Shown piece by piece: positions 8,620-16,607 of a stretch of DNA of 64,000 nucleotides. The DNA is from Pseudobutyrivibrio sp. GTDB taxonomy: Bacteria > Bacillota > Clostridia > Lachnospirales > Lachnospiraceae. The notes under the pieces are model-generated. The model did not search any database. It saw nothing but the letters and a program-made list of their open reading frames with translations, and was not told the DNA's origin. The translations under genes and the position numbers were made by a program. The stretch covers positions 1 to 64,000 of the forward strand of contig JAFYYR010000016.1 of the NCBI GenBank assembly GCA_017557435.1. Direction: 5' to 3'. Position 1 is the stretch's first letter. Each line of letters opens with the position of its first letter.

Positions 8620-9546
8620 TCAGCCTCTAATCTTAAGCGCATGTGGTATACATTCAAAGGTAATATCATTGAAAAATCCTACATGTTCACCGTCTACATG
8701 GACGCACATTTTATCTTTCATTTGAATACGTATTTTATCAAAATTTAATAAATCAAATCCGCCCTTGCCCTCATGCTTGCCTGCTACTAACACAGGCAAA
8801 AGAGTAAGACACTTAAGTCTGCTAATATCATGTGCATAAAAAGCAGTCAAAAAACCAGAGTCAGGTTTAGCACTAGGTGCCATAGGAATTCCGCCTCCCT
8901 CTGCTCTACAATTCATGGCGGCTGCAAAAATTGTACCCTTTACATCCTTCTCTTCTATTTCATCTCTAAACCATCTTGTAATATGGGCATCTGAAAATGG
9001 CATTGTAAAAATATCACCAACTGTAAGAATTCCATAGGTAGCAGAGCCAAGTCCAAATTTATTAAGGAATTTCTTTAGCTTGCTGGTAAGAGCCTGCAGA
9101 CACACATAAGCATCTACACCAATACCAGAGCTTACGCCAAACAATCTCTCACCCTCTGGATAGATAACCTTTCCCATATCAAATATTTTATAGGCATCTG
9201 TTGACAAGGCTCTTTTTAATATATCAAGAGCATCTCCCTCTAGTCCGATTCCACTGACAAAATCATTGGCTGAGCCAGAAGGAAGAGGTGTATATAAGGT
9301 ATTTTCAAAGTCAACTATTCCATTTAAGGCTTCATTTAATGTGCCATCCCCACCCATTACAAAAAGTGCCACTTTCTCACCATTTCCAGTGGCAGCCTTG
9401 GCAAATTCAGTGGCATCCCCTGGTCCTGTAGTAAAATGAGCCTCATACTCTATTTTTTCCTCTTTTAAATAGTTTTCTACCTGTTCCCAAACCTCTGCAG
9501 CTCGACCCGTTCGTGATGCTTTATTGACAATAAAAAAATTTTTCAT
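8620..9546 (-). CDS. Diacylglycerol kinase family lipid kinase (YegS/DagK type)
   Basis: About 308 residues, a cytosolic enzyme phosphorylating a membrane lipid, probably diacylglycerol. The N-terminus NFFIVNKASRTGRA and the nucleotide motif VMGGDGTLNEALNG are diagnostic, followed by PSGSANDF. An upstream in-frame ATG at 9558 overlaps the GAGG ribosome site. The ATG at 9546, 6 nt after GAGG, is the better start. Head-to-head with the ClC gene on the plus strand, 80 nt apart. Confidence 0.88.
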   Translation of the reverse strand: MKNFFIVNKASRTGRAAEVWEQVENYLKEEKIEYEAHFTTGPGDATEFAKAATGNGEKVALFVMGGDGTLNEALNGIVDFENTLYTPLPSGSANDFVSGIGLEGDALDILKRALSTDAYKIFDMGKVIYPEGERLFGVSSGIGVDAYVCLQALTSKLKKFLNKFGLGSATYGILTVGDIFTMPFSDAHITRWFRDEIEEKDVKGTIFAAAMNCRAEGGGIPMAPSAKPDSGFLTAFYAHDISRLKCLTLLPVLVAGKHEGKGGFDLLNFDKIRIQMKDKMCVHVDGEHVGFFNDITFECIPHALKIRG

Positions 9547-9626
9547 ATTTATCCTCATTAATTCTTTTATATTTCATATTTAAATGATAGCATAAGAGCG
9601 AAAATAAATGAAAGGTACTAAAACAA

Positions 9627-10904
9627 ATGATTACTCAAGAAAAGAAACAATATTACACCCACAAAATACAGCACAATGGAAACCGCGCTCTTTCAGTTGT
9701 TAATTGGACTCTAGGAGCAGTTATAGTTGGAATAATTGTGGGTTTATTTGCCAGCTCTTTCGGCCTTTCTATGAGATATATAATAAAGACACGCGAAACA
9801 TATCCATGGCTTATCTATCTACTACCCGTAGGTGCTATAGCCATCACTTTCATTTACAAAAAGATTCTTAAGGTTAAGGACAGTGGTACTAATACTGTTA
9901 TCGCAGCTATTCAGTCTGACGAGGTACTTCCACTGAGACTTGCCCCATTAATTTATATTTCTACACTTATCACACATCTTGTAGGTGGTTCTGCCGGTCG
10001 AGAAGGTGCTGCCCTTCAAATGGGAGGTGCCATCGGAAATGGTATTGGACGAGCTTTCAAGCTCAACTCTACCGATAAGAAGACTATGATAATGTGTGGC
10101 ATGAGTGCTGCTTTCTCTGCACTATTTGGCACACCAATGGCCGCTGCTATTTTTTCTATGGAAGTTATCTCCGTAGGTATTATGCACTATGCAGCATTAG
10201 TTCCTTGTGTTGTCTCATCTCTTGTAGCAAGAGCCATCGCCTCATATTTAGGACTCCACGCAGAACAGTATGTAATTGGAGCCATTCCTAAATTTGGAAT
10301 CAAAAATGCAGTACTAATATGTCTATTCGCAGTTATCTGCGGTATTGTCTCTATATTGTTTTGCGTGTTTATGCACAAATACGAAGAGTTCTTAGCAAGC
10401 AAGGTTCCAAATCCATATTTAAAGGGATTAATTGGTGGCTGCTCAGTACTTCTTCTAACTTTAATCGTAGGCTCACAGACATACAACAGCACAGGCTCAG
10501 CCATAATAGATTCATGCTTTAAGGGTGCATCTATAGGACTTGAATATTTCTTACTAAAGATACTTTTCACAACACTCACATTATCCTGCGGATACAAGGG
10601 TGGTGAAATCGTCCCTACACTTTTCATAGGAGCCACACTTGGTGCTGCCATGGGACCAATCCTTGGTCTATCTCCTGCACTACTTGCTGCAGTAGGTATG
10701 GGCGCCCTCTTCTGTGGTGTAACCAACTGCCCTATAGCCAGTCTTCTAATCTGCTTCGAGCTATTTGGATATGAACCAATGCCATACTTCTTGTTGGGTG
10801 TATCTTTCAGCTACTGGGTTTCCGGATATTCAGGACTCTACCGTGCCCAGAAAATCGTATACAGCAAATACAAGAGCAATTATATCGACAAACACGTACA
10901 ATAA
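9627..10904 (+). CDS. ClC family chloride channel/antiporter
   Basis: A 425-residue ClC protein with about ten membrane helices. The selectivity motifs are present: GSAGREGAALQ (GREG with the gating glutamate), then SMEVIS, then YKGGEIVPTLFIGA corresponding to GxFxP. It may be a channel or a Cl-/H+ or fluoride-related antiporter, which sequence alone does not settle. There is no C-terminal CBS domain. It is one of only two plus-strand genes and is convergent with the leuC-like gene. A 38-bp inverted repeat unit lies 100 nt past its stop. Confidence 0.92.
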   Translation: MITQEKKQYYTHKIQHNGNRALSVVNWTLGAVIVGIIVGLFASSFGLSMRYIIKTRETYPWLIYLLPVGAIAITFIYKKILKVKDSGTNTVIAAIQSDEVLPLRLAPLIYISTLITHLVGGSAGREGAALQMGGAIGNGIGRAFKLNSTDKKTMIMCGMSAAFSALFGTPMAAAIFSMEVISVGIMHYAALVPCVVSSLVARAIASYLGLHAEQYVIGAIPKFGIKNAVLICLFAVICGIVSILFCVFMHKYEEFLASKVPNPYLKGLIGGCSVLLLTLIVGSQTYNSTGSAIIDSCFKGASIGLEYFLLKILFTTLTLSCGYKGGEIVPTLFIGATLGAAMGPILGLSPALLAAVGMGALFCGVTNCPIASLLICFELFGYEPMPYFLLGVSFSYWVSGYSGLYRAQKIVYSKYKSNYIDKHVQ

Positions 10905-10998
10905 TGGCCCTAGGGGACGGGGTCAGTGGTCCATTGTGGCATTAGAGAAAAGTCTATTATTCCAGGAAAGATAATACACACTAAGTCCAAAAAATAAA

Positions 10999-11048
10999 AA
11001 ACCCTACGTGTAAAGATAAGAAAAATTACTTATTTACACGTAGGGTTT
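10999..11048. repeat. Sixth copy of the 38-bp inverted repeat, acting as a bidirectional hairpin
   Basis: The core 11005-11042 is TACGTGTAAA, 18 nt, TTTACACGTA, the same size as the five units at 21984-22299. Here the stem extends to 16 bp (AAACCCTACGTGTAAA and its complement), bordered by A and T runs. An inner TAAG/CTTA pairing can extend it further. Between the convergent ClC and leuC-like genes it would make a good two-way terminator. Confidence 0.8.
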
Positions 11049-11162
11049 AATAATTTAGTGATTTGGAATAGAAATTAATTCCCAATAATAATTTACAATT
11101 GCTCTTCTGTCATACACGGAGTCCCGTCGAATTGCAAATTCGATATCAAGAATCCCCACGTT

Positions 11163-12416
11163 TTAAGCTTCAGTAATGTAACCTGCCACGGCAGTTGCTG
11201 CGGCAGTTGCTGGGCTAGCAAGGTAGATTTGTACTTTGCTTGTACCCATACGACCTAGGAAATTACGATTATTGGTAGCTACTACTACTTCATCATCAGA
11301 GAGGATTCCGCCGCCACGTCCGCAGCAAAGGCCACATCCTGGTGTAGTAATAATTGCTCCAGCATCTGAAAGAATCTCTAAAGTGCCATCAGCAAGAGCC
11401 TCACGGTAAATCTTGCGGCTAGCTGGTGTAACAATCATCTTTACATATGGAGCCACATGCTTACCCTTCATATAGGCAGCAGCAGTTCTTAAATCTTCTA
11501 GTCTTCCATTAGTACAAGAGCCAAGGAATACCTGATTAACCTTTGTACCCTTAATTTCAGAAACTGGCTTAATATTATCAACAAGTGATGGGCAAGCGCA
11601 TACAGGAACAAAGTCCTCTGCTCTATATCTCATAACTTTTGTATATGTAGCATCACCGTCTGGCTGAAGTGCCTTAACAGAATCATCATAAGGGATTCTG
11701 CAGTAATCGCATGTCTTCTCATCTGGAACAAATACGCCACACTTAGCGCCTGCCTCCACTGACATATTAGACATAGTCATACGACTAGCAACACTCATAG
11801 CGTCTACTGTTGAACCACCAAACTCAAGCGCCTGATATGTAGCACCTGATGCTGTAAGGTCTCCTATAATTCTAAGGATTACATCCTTTGATGTAACATT
11901 GCCAGGAAGTGTACCATCGATTTCTACTCTGATCGTCTCTGGCACCTTTATCCAAAGCTGACCTGTGCCAAGGATACCTGCCATCTCGGTATATCCGATA
12001 CCAGTAGAAAATGCTCCTACACATCCATAAGTTACAGTATGGCTATCTGTACCAAAAGCTATATCTCCAGGCTTAACATATCCAGCCTCTGTCATAAGCT
12101 GATGGCAAATACCATCGGTACGATGAACTCTCTTAACACCATATTTTTCAGCAAATTCATCGCCAGCTCTAAAGTGTCTACTGTCATCTACCTGTGTTGC
12201 AGGAAGAAAATGATCATAAATCAAAACAACACTATCAGGATTTGCCACCTTATCAAATCCCATTTCCTCGAATTTCTGAACTGCAAATGGAACCATAATG
12301 TCATCAATCATGCACCAATCCACATCTACAGTAACTATATCTCCAGGCTTAACCTCATGGCCTACCTTGTTTCCAATTATCTTCTCAATAAGTGTATGTC
12401 CCATTGTACTCTCCAA
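11163..12416 (-). CDS. LeuC-type aconitase-family dehydratase, large subunit (copy 1)
   Basis: A 417-residue 4Fe-4S hydro-lyase subunit. The cluster cysteines are in FLGSCTNGR and PGCGLCCGRGG. The substrate/Fe motif GTDSHTVTYG is intact. It resembles archaeal-type 3-isopropylmalate dehydratase or 2,3-dimethylmalate dehydratase. The usual CGPCLG motif is altered to CGLCCG, so specificity is open. Its small subunit lies 2 nt upstream (12419), and a second large/small pair precedes that. No leuA or leuB is nearby. Confidence 0.82.
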   Translation of the reverse strand: MESTMGHTLIEKIIGNKVGHEVKPGDIVTVDVDWCMIDDIMVPFAVQKFEEMGFDKVANPDSVVLIYDHFLPATQVDDSRHFRAGDEFAEKYGVKRVHRTDGICHQLMTEAGYVKPGDIAFGTDSHTVTYGCVGAFSTGIGYTEMAGILGTGQLWIKVPETIRVEIDGTLPGNVTSKDVILRIIGDLTASGATYQALEFGGSTVDAMSVASRMTMSNMSVEAGAKCGVFVPDEKTCDYCRIPYDDSVKALQPDGDATYTKVMRYRAEDFVPVCACPSLVDNIKPVSEIKGTKVNQVFLGSCTNGRLEDLRTAAAYMKGKHVAPYVKMIVTPASRKIYREALADGTLEILSDAGAIITTPGCGLCCGRGGGILSDDEVVVATNNRNFLGRMGTSKVQIYLASPATAAATAVAGYITEA

Positions 12417-12418
12417 AA

Positions 12419-12898
12419 TTAATCTAATCCGTTGCGCTTTCTCATTGCCTTTACAAGGCCACCGGCCTCAAGAATCTCAGTAAGATTCTCAGGTAAACTA
12501 GCGATAGGATAAGATTTACCATTTACTTTTATTTCCTTGCCAGGAATTACTTCTGCCTCGTCTCCTTCATTAACCTCATCATATAAGTCAGGCTGCTCAA
12601 TAAGAAGTAGTCCATTGTTGATTGCATTTCTAAAGAAAATTCTGGCAAATGACTTTGCAACTATGCAAGAAATTCCAAGAGCCTTAACCACCTCTGGAGC
12701 CTGCTCTCTAGATGAACCGCATCCAAAATTGTTACCAGCCACAATCATGTCACCTGGCTGAATCTTGCCTGCTAGCTCAGGTCTAAGAGGAGAAAATGCA
12801 TAAGGCTTCATCTGCTCTACTGTCTCAAATGCTAAATACTCTGTAGGCAAAATAATATCTGTATCTATATCATTGTCTAATTTCCAAATTTTGCTCAT
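12419..12898 (-). CDS. LeuD-type dehydratase, small subunit (copy 1)
   Basis: A 159-residue swivelling-domain subunit that partners the large subunit. It has DNDIDTDIILPTEYL, GNNFGCGSSREQAP and AKSFARIFFRNAINNG, all family hallmarks. The substrate-specificity loop reads LPTEYL where isopropylmalate isomerases usually have P-A-R-Y-L. Loss of this arginine hints at a different 2-hydroxy-diacid. It starts 2 nt after the preceding large subunit's stop, so translation is tightly coupled. Confidence 0.82.
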   Translation of the reverse strand: MSKIWKLDNDIDTDIILPTEYLAFETVEQMKPYAFSPLRPELAGKIQPGDMIVAGNNFGCGSSREQAPEVVKALGISCIVAKSFARIFFRNAINNGLLLIEQPDLYDEVNEGDEAEVIPGKEIKVNGKSYPIASLPENLTEILEAGGLVKAMRKRNGLD

Positions 12899-12899
12899 T

Positions 12900-14144
12900 T
12901 TACACCTCCGCAGATGTGATATAGCCTGCTATAGCAGATGCTGTAACTGTAGCAGCACTAGCCAAGTATACGAATGAATCCTTGTGACCAGCACGTCCCT
13001 TAAAGTTTCTAGTACCAGTTGAGATGAGAGTCTCCCCCTCACCGATAACACCCTGGCATGCGCCCCAACATACAGAACAATTAGGATTCATAACCATTGC
13101 ACCTGCTTCCATGAATATATCAAGAAGTCCCTCCTTGAGAGCCTGCTTGTATACACTTCGGCTAGCTGGAACTACAAGGAATCTAACCTTTGGTGCTACC
13201 TTTTTGCCCTTAATAACAGCTGCACCTACACGTAAATCCTCGATACGACCGTTGTTACAGCTGCCAAGGAAAGCCTCGTCAATTTTAGTTCCCTCACATT
13301 CCTTAACAGGAACAATATTATCAACAAAATGAGGCTTAGCAACAATTGGCTCTATTTCATCTAAATTAATGTCAAATACATCTGAGAATACTGCATCGTC
13401 ATCTGACTTAAATATCTCCTTAGGCTCACGACCGTGCTCCTTAAGATAATCAAGTGCCACCTGATCAACTTCCATTAATGCTGTCTTAGCACCGGCCTCA
13501 ACGCAAAGATTACAAATAGCAATTCTATCTGCGATAGATAAATCCTTAAGGCCTTCCCCTGCAAATTCCATAGCCTTATAATTAGCTCCATTTGCAGAAA
13601 TCTTACCAATAATGCTAAGGATTAAATCTCTAGCATATACGCCCTTTTTAAGCTTACCATGTAAATTAAAACGGATAGTCTCTGGTACTAAAAGCCAAGA
13701 AGTACCTGTAACCATGGCATAGAGATAATCAGTACAGCCTACACCTGTACCAAATGCGCCGAGAGCTCCATAAGCACATGTATGAGAATCAGCTCCAAAA
13801 ATAAGCTCACCTGGACGTACATGATTCTCCATCATAACCTGATGACACACACCCTCTCCCTCATAGAAAGTGATGCCATGCTCTCTTGCAAAATCACGCA
13901 TCTTCTTATGAGATGCTGCAGTCTTTGGACTATCTGCTGGAATATTGTGATCGATAATCCAAACTAGCTTATCCACATCTGCAATGTGTGGATTTTTCAA
14001 ATTATTGTACATATCAATAGTAAGATGTGTTGTACCATCATTACTCATTAATCTATCTAAAGTAACTGTCTCAATATCGCCAGCTTTACATGCTGATTTA
14101 CCAGCAGCTGAGGCAATAATCTTTTCAGCCATTGTCATTCCCAT
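12900..14144 (-). CDS. LeuC-type aconitase-family dehydratase, large subunit (copy 2)
   Basis: A 414-residue paralogue of the large subunit at 11163. Fe-S cysteines are in FLGSCNNGR and PNCSVCWGACQ; the latter differs both from copy 1 and from the usual CGPCLG. GADSHTCAYG is the substrate-site motif. It starts MGMTMAEKI behind an AAGGAGA ribosome site. Between it and its partner small subunit is a structured element (14169-14253) ending just before this ribosome site. The two copies are far apart in sequence, so the duplication is old. Confidence 0.8.
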   Translation of the reverse strand: MGMTMAEKIIASAAGKSACKAGDIETVTLDRLMSNDGTTHLTIDMYNNLKNPHIADVDKLVWIIDHNIPADSPKTAASHKKMRDFAREHGITFYEGEGVCHQVMMENHVRPGELIFGADSHTCAYGALGAFGTGVGCTDYLYAMVTGTSWLLVPETIRFNLHGKLKKGVYARDLILSIIGKISANGANYKAMEFAGEGLKDLSIADRIAICNLCVEAGAKTALMEVDQVALDYLKEHGREPKEIFKSDDDAVFSDVFDINLDEIEPIVAKPHFVDNIVPVKECEGTKIDEAFLGSCNNGRIEDLRVGAAVIKGKKVAPKVRFLVVPASRSVYKQALKEGLLDIFMEAGAMVMNPNCSVCWGACQGVIGEGETLISTGTRNFKGRAGHKDSFVYLASAATVTASAIAGYITSAEV

Positions 14145-14168
14145 AATTTATTATCTCCTTGTAGTCCG

Positions 14169-14253
14169 CCTTGTTACGTATACAAGCCTTAGAGTTTCTT
14201 CTCTCGGCAAACACGCCTCGAGCCAGAAACCTAAGAGCTTGTCTACTACAAAG
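14169..14253 (-). repeat. Structured palindromic element, copy A
   Basis: The minus strand folds as an outer helix CUUUGU/ACAAGG, an internal loop (AG-UA-GA opposite UA-UA-CGUA), then CAAGC-U-CUUAG pairing with CUAAG-GCUUG. Next come GUUUCU/AGAAAC and an inner 3-bp hairpin GGC/GCC with loop GUGUUU, flanked by CGA and GAG. The same framework with compensatory changes recurs at 36730-36824 and 49715-49801. It lies in an operon gap, ending about 10 nt before the leuC-like ribosome site. It may be a cis-acting RNA or a small mobile repeat. Confidence 0.7.
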
Positions 14254-14286
14254 CTCATCTATACATTAAATATTCTATATAATCAA

Positions 14287-14754
14287 TTACTGATTTAACG
14301 ATGCGATGAGGCCGCCCTGGTCTAGAATCTCCTGCATCTTCGCTGGAAGCTTAGTGCATGAGTATGTCTTGCCATCTACAGTAATCACGCCTGCCTGCAA
14401 ATCAAGCTCCATCTCATCTCCATCTTTTACCACATCATAGAGTTCCTTACTAACTATAACAGGCATTCCTATATTGATAGAGTTTCTATAGAAAATACGA
14501 GCAAAGGACTTTGCGATAACAGCCTTAACTCCAAGTGCCTTTAGTACGCTAGGCGCCTGCTCACGAGATGAACCGCAGCCAAAATTCTCATCGGCTACAA
14601 CAAAATCACCAGGCTTCACCTGTGATGCAAAATCTGAGTTTAGGGACTCAAATGTATGAACCTTCATTTCATCTATTGTTGGGAATAGTAGATACTGAGA
14701 AGCGATGATTTGGTCTGTATCTACATCTTTGTGAAATCGAAATACCTTACCCAT
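14287..14754 (-). CDS. LeuD-type dehydratase, small subunit (copy 2)
   Basis: A 155-residue small subunit, first gene of the four-gene dehydratase operon. Motifs are FHKDVDTDQIIASQYL, ENFGCGSSREQAPS and AKSFARIFYRNSINIG. As in copy 1 the arginine expected before YL is replaced (SQYL), suggesting a substrate other than isopropylmalate. The start is behind AGGAGG, and a dyad operator-like site lies 54 nt upstream. Confidence 0.82.
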   Translation of the reverse strand: MGKVFRFHKDVDTDQIIASQYLLFPTIDEMKVHTFESLNSDFASQVKPGDFVVADENFGCGSSREQAPSVLKALGVKAVIAKSFARIFYRNSINIGMPVIVSKELYDVVKDGDEMELDLQAGVITVDGKTYSCTKLPAKMQEILDQGGLIASLNQ

Positions 14755-14807
14755 AATTCCTCCTATTACATAACTAATAATCCAAATTATTTTACCCTAA
14801 GTCTTTA

Positions 14808-14829
14808 GTGATTTAAAGGGGTAAATCAC
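14808..14829. promoter_or_regulatory. Dyad operator-like site between leuD-like and ygjV-like genes
   Basis: A perfect inverted repeat of GTGATTTA and TAAATCAC with a 6-nt centre sits in the 155-nt divergent gap. Its position suits a transcription factor acting on one or both genes. The regulator is unknown. Confidence 0.45.
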
Positions 14830-14909
14830 ACTGTATTCATTTTTAAACTTTAAAATGAGAAATAATTGTCTTATTATAGTGTTCTGCAAAGATAATAGGA
14901 GTATTAAAT

Positions 14910-15422
14910 ATGAATTATATTTTAATTGGAAGAATTTTTTCAGTGTTGGCATGTATCCTTATGGTTATAATCGGATACATTCGCCATAAAAGAACTGTGC
15001 TTTTAGCTCAGAATGTACAGCTAATATTATTTACAATTTCTTATGCCTTTTTAGGTGGTATGGCCGCTGTTGTCAGCAACATAGTCAGCCTCATAAGAAA
15101 TCTCATTTGCTTAAAATGGAATTTGAATACACCACTTAAAATCTTTTTCATCGGATTCCAGGGTGTATTTACCTATTTCACTACTCAAAACACCTGGGTA
15201 GACTGGCTTCCATTTTTAGCAGCCACCGCTTTAACTATAACCTTAAGTTCTAAGAAAGACTTAGTTATCAAGCTAGGCTGCATTGGAAGTACCCTTTGCT
15301 TTGGTCTTTATGATTTTAATTTACGTAACTGGCTTGTATTCGCCTTTGACGTATTTACATTTGTATCAAGCTGGATCGGTGTCTACAGGATCCTTAGTAG
15401 TTCTAGACATGCCAATCATTAG
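14910..15422 (+). CDS. YgjV family inner-membrane protein
   Basis: A 170-residue protein with about five hydrophobic helices, starting MNYILIGRIFSVLACILMV. The pattern (IGYIRHKR, LGGMAAVVSNIVSLIRN) resembles the YgjV/Imp-YgjV family of small membrane proteins of unknown role. Its last 57 nt overlap, tail to tail, the 3' end of the EAL gene on the other strand. It is divergent from the dehydratase operon. Confidence 0.75.
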   Translation: MNYILIGRIFSVLACILMVIIGYIRHKRTVLLAQNVQLILFTISYAFLGGMAAVVSNIVSLIRNLICLKWNLNTPLKIFFIGFQGVFTYFTTQNTWVDWLPFLAATALTITLSSKKDLVIKLGCIGSTLCFGLYDFNLRNWLVFAFDVFTFVSSWIGVYRILSSSRHANH

Positions 15423-16580
15423 AATGTCCTCTCTATAAGGATGTTTCATCAAGTGAACAACAGTCACAAATTCATGTACTCCATGATCAGTCTTAATATT
15501 CACTTCACATTCAACTCTCGTCTTGCCTTCGTTAAATGCTTTAATTAAGGCAGGGCGAGCTAAAGTATCTCTATATTTCCTGCCACTTTCATAATCAGCA
15601 CTACGTGTTATGGTGGCTTCTGTCATATCATCTATAACACCAGCAGTAGCAGCTTCAAACTTCACTCCATCCTTTTGATGCATAAGATAATAGCTATTCT
15701 TGTAGAGATTTCCAAAGATGATCATGTCATACTCATCTCTAATAGCCTTCAATAGTAAGCTATGAGTACTGAATGTACCCTGCTTCTTAAGAAAATCATC
15801 CTCTTCTACTGTAGGCTGTGTATCCATAAGTGCAATTACAAGGAAATCTTCTTTCTTAAGTGGCTTAGAGAAAAGATAGCCCTGCACTCTGTCACAATCC
15901 ATATTCTGCATGAATTTTAACTGTTCAATTGTCTCTACACCCTCAGCAATAGTGCTTAGGTTAAGCTTGTTGGCAAAAAAGAAAACTGTCTCAAGTGTGC
16001 CTCGACCTCTGTCATCCTGACAGTTATCTGCAAGAAAAGCCTTGTCAATCTTAAGGAAATTAACAGGTAAATCCTTAACGAACTGCAGAGATGTGAAACC
16101 TGCACCAAAGTCATCGATTGCAATGCTAACGCCTAAGTCGGCCACATTATAGGCCCACTCCTGGATAACGCTAAACTCAACTGCAGCCATAGCAGATTCA
16201 GTAATCTCCACCTCAAACATCCTAGGCTTTATTCCATATGTAGAAAGTAAAGAATTGAGCTTTCGACTAAAGTCTCGCTCCTTGATATGCCATCTAGAAA
16301 AATTAACGGCGATAGGTATTGCTGCTTCACCAAGTTCATGTATAGTCCTGCATACTTCTTCTGCCATGAACCAATCCAAAAGGTTGATAGCCTCTGTCTT
16401 TTCAAGCTCAGGAATAAACTTATCTGGGCTCACAATTTCCCCATCAGCTTTCTCCCATCGAACTAAAGCCTCTGCGCTCACAAGTCTCCCAGTATTAGCG
16501 TCATACTGTGGCTGATAATAGGCCTTAATCTCACGGCTCTCTATAGCAGCTATGACCTCGTTGATAAATGATGAATTCAT
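15366..16580 (-). CDS. EAL-domain cyclic-di-GMP phosphodiesterase with C-terminal PAS-like domain
   Basis: A 404-residue cytosolic protein predicted to hydrolyse c-di-GMP. The EAL domain (about 10-250) keeps its catalytic set: SAEALVRW, VNFSR, EVEITES, IDDFGAGF, LKIDKAFL, AEGVET and RVQGYLFSKPL. The remaining ~140 residues look like a PAS-type sensor, which is unusual after rather than before EAL. There is no GGDEF and no membrane segment. The start ATG follows a weak ribosome site. The 3' end overlaps the convergent YgjV-like gene by 57 bp. Confidence 0.9.
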   Translation of the reverse strand: MNSSFINEVIAAIESREIKAYYQPQYDANTGRLVSAEALVRWEKADGEIVSPDKFIPELEKTEAINLLDWFMAEEVCRTIHELGEAAIPIAVNFSRWHIKERDFSRKLNSLLSTYGIKPRMFEVEITESAMAAVEFSVIQEWAYNVADLGVSIAIDDFGAGFTSLQFVKDLPVNFLKIDKAFLADNCQDDRGRGTLETVFFFANKLNLSTIAEGVETIEQLKFMQNMDCDRVQGYLFSKPLKKEDFLVIALMDTQPTVEEDDFLKKQGTFSTHSLLLKAIRDEYDMIIFGNLYKNSYYLMHQKDGVKFEAATAGVIDDMTEATITRSADYESGRKYRDTLARPALIKAFNEGKTRVECEVNIKTDHGVHEFVTVVHLMKHPYREDILMIGMSRTTKDPVDTDPA

Positions 16581-16607
16581 ATACTCCTCGTTCTAAAAAA
16601 ACAAACA

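Noticed and set aside
10187-10726. A 179-residue ORF antisense to the ClC gene
   Set aside because: It lies wholly within a well-supported ClC coding region, has no ribosome site and resembles no family.
14145-14286. T-box leader for leucine before the leuC-like gene
   Set aside because: The gap is too short, lacks the T-box bulge (TGGNACCGCG type) and is occupied by the structured element shared with unrelated loci.
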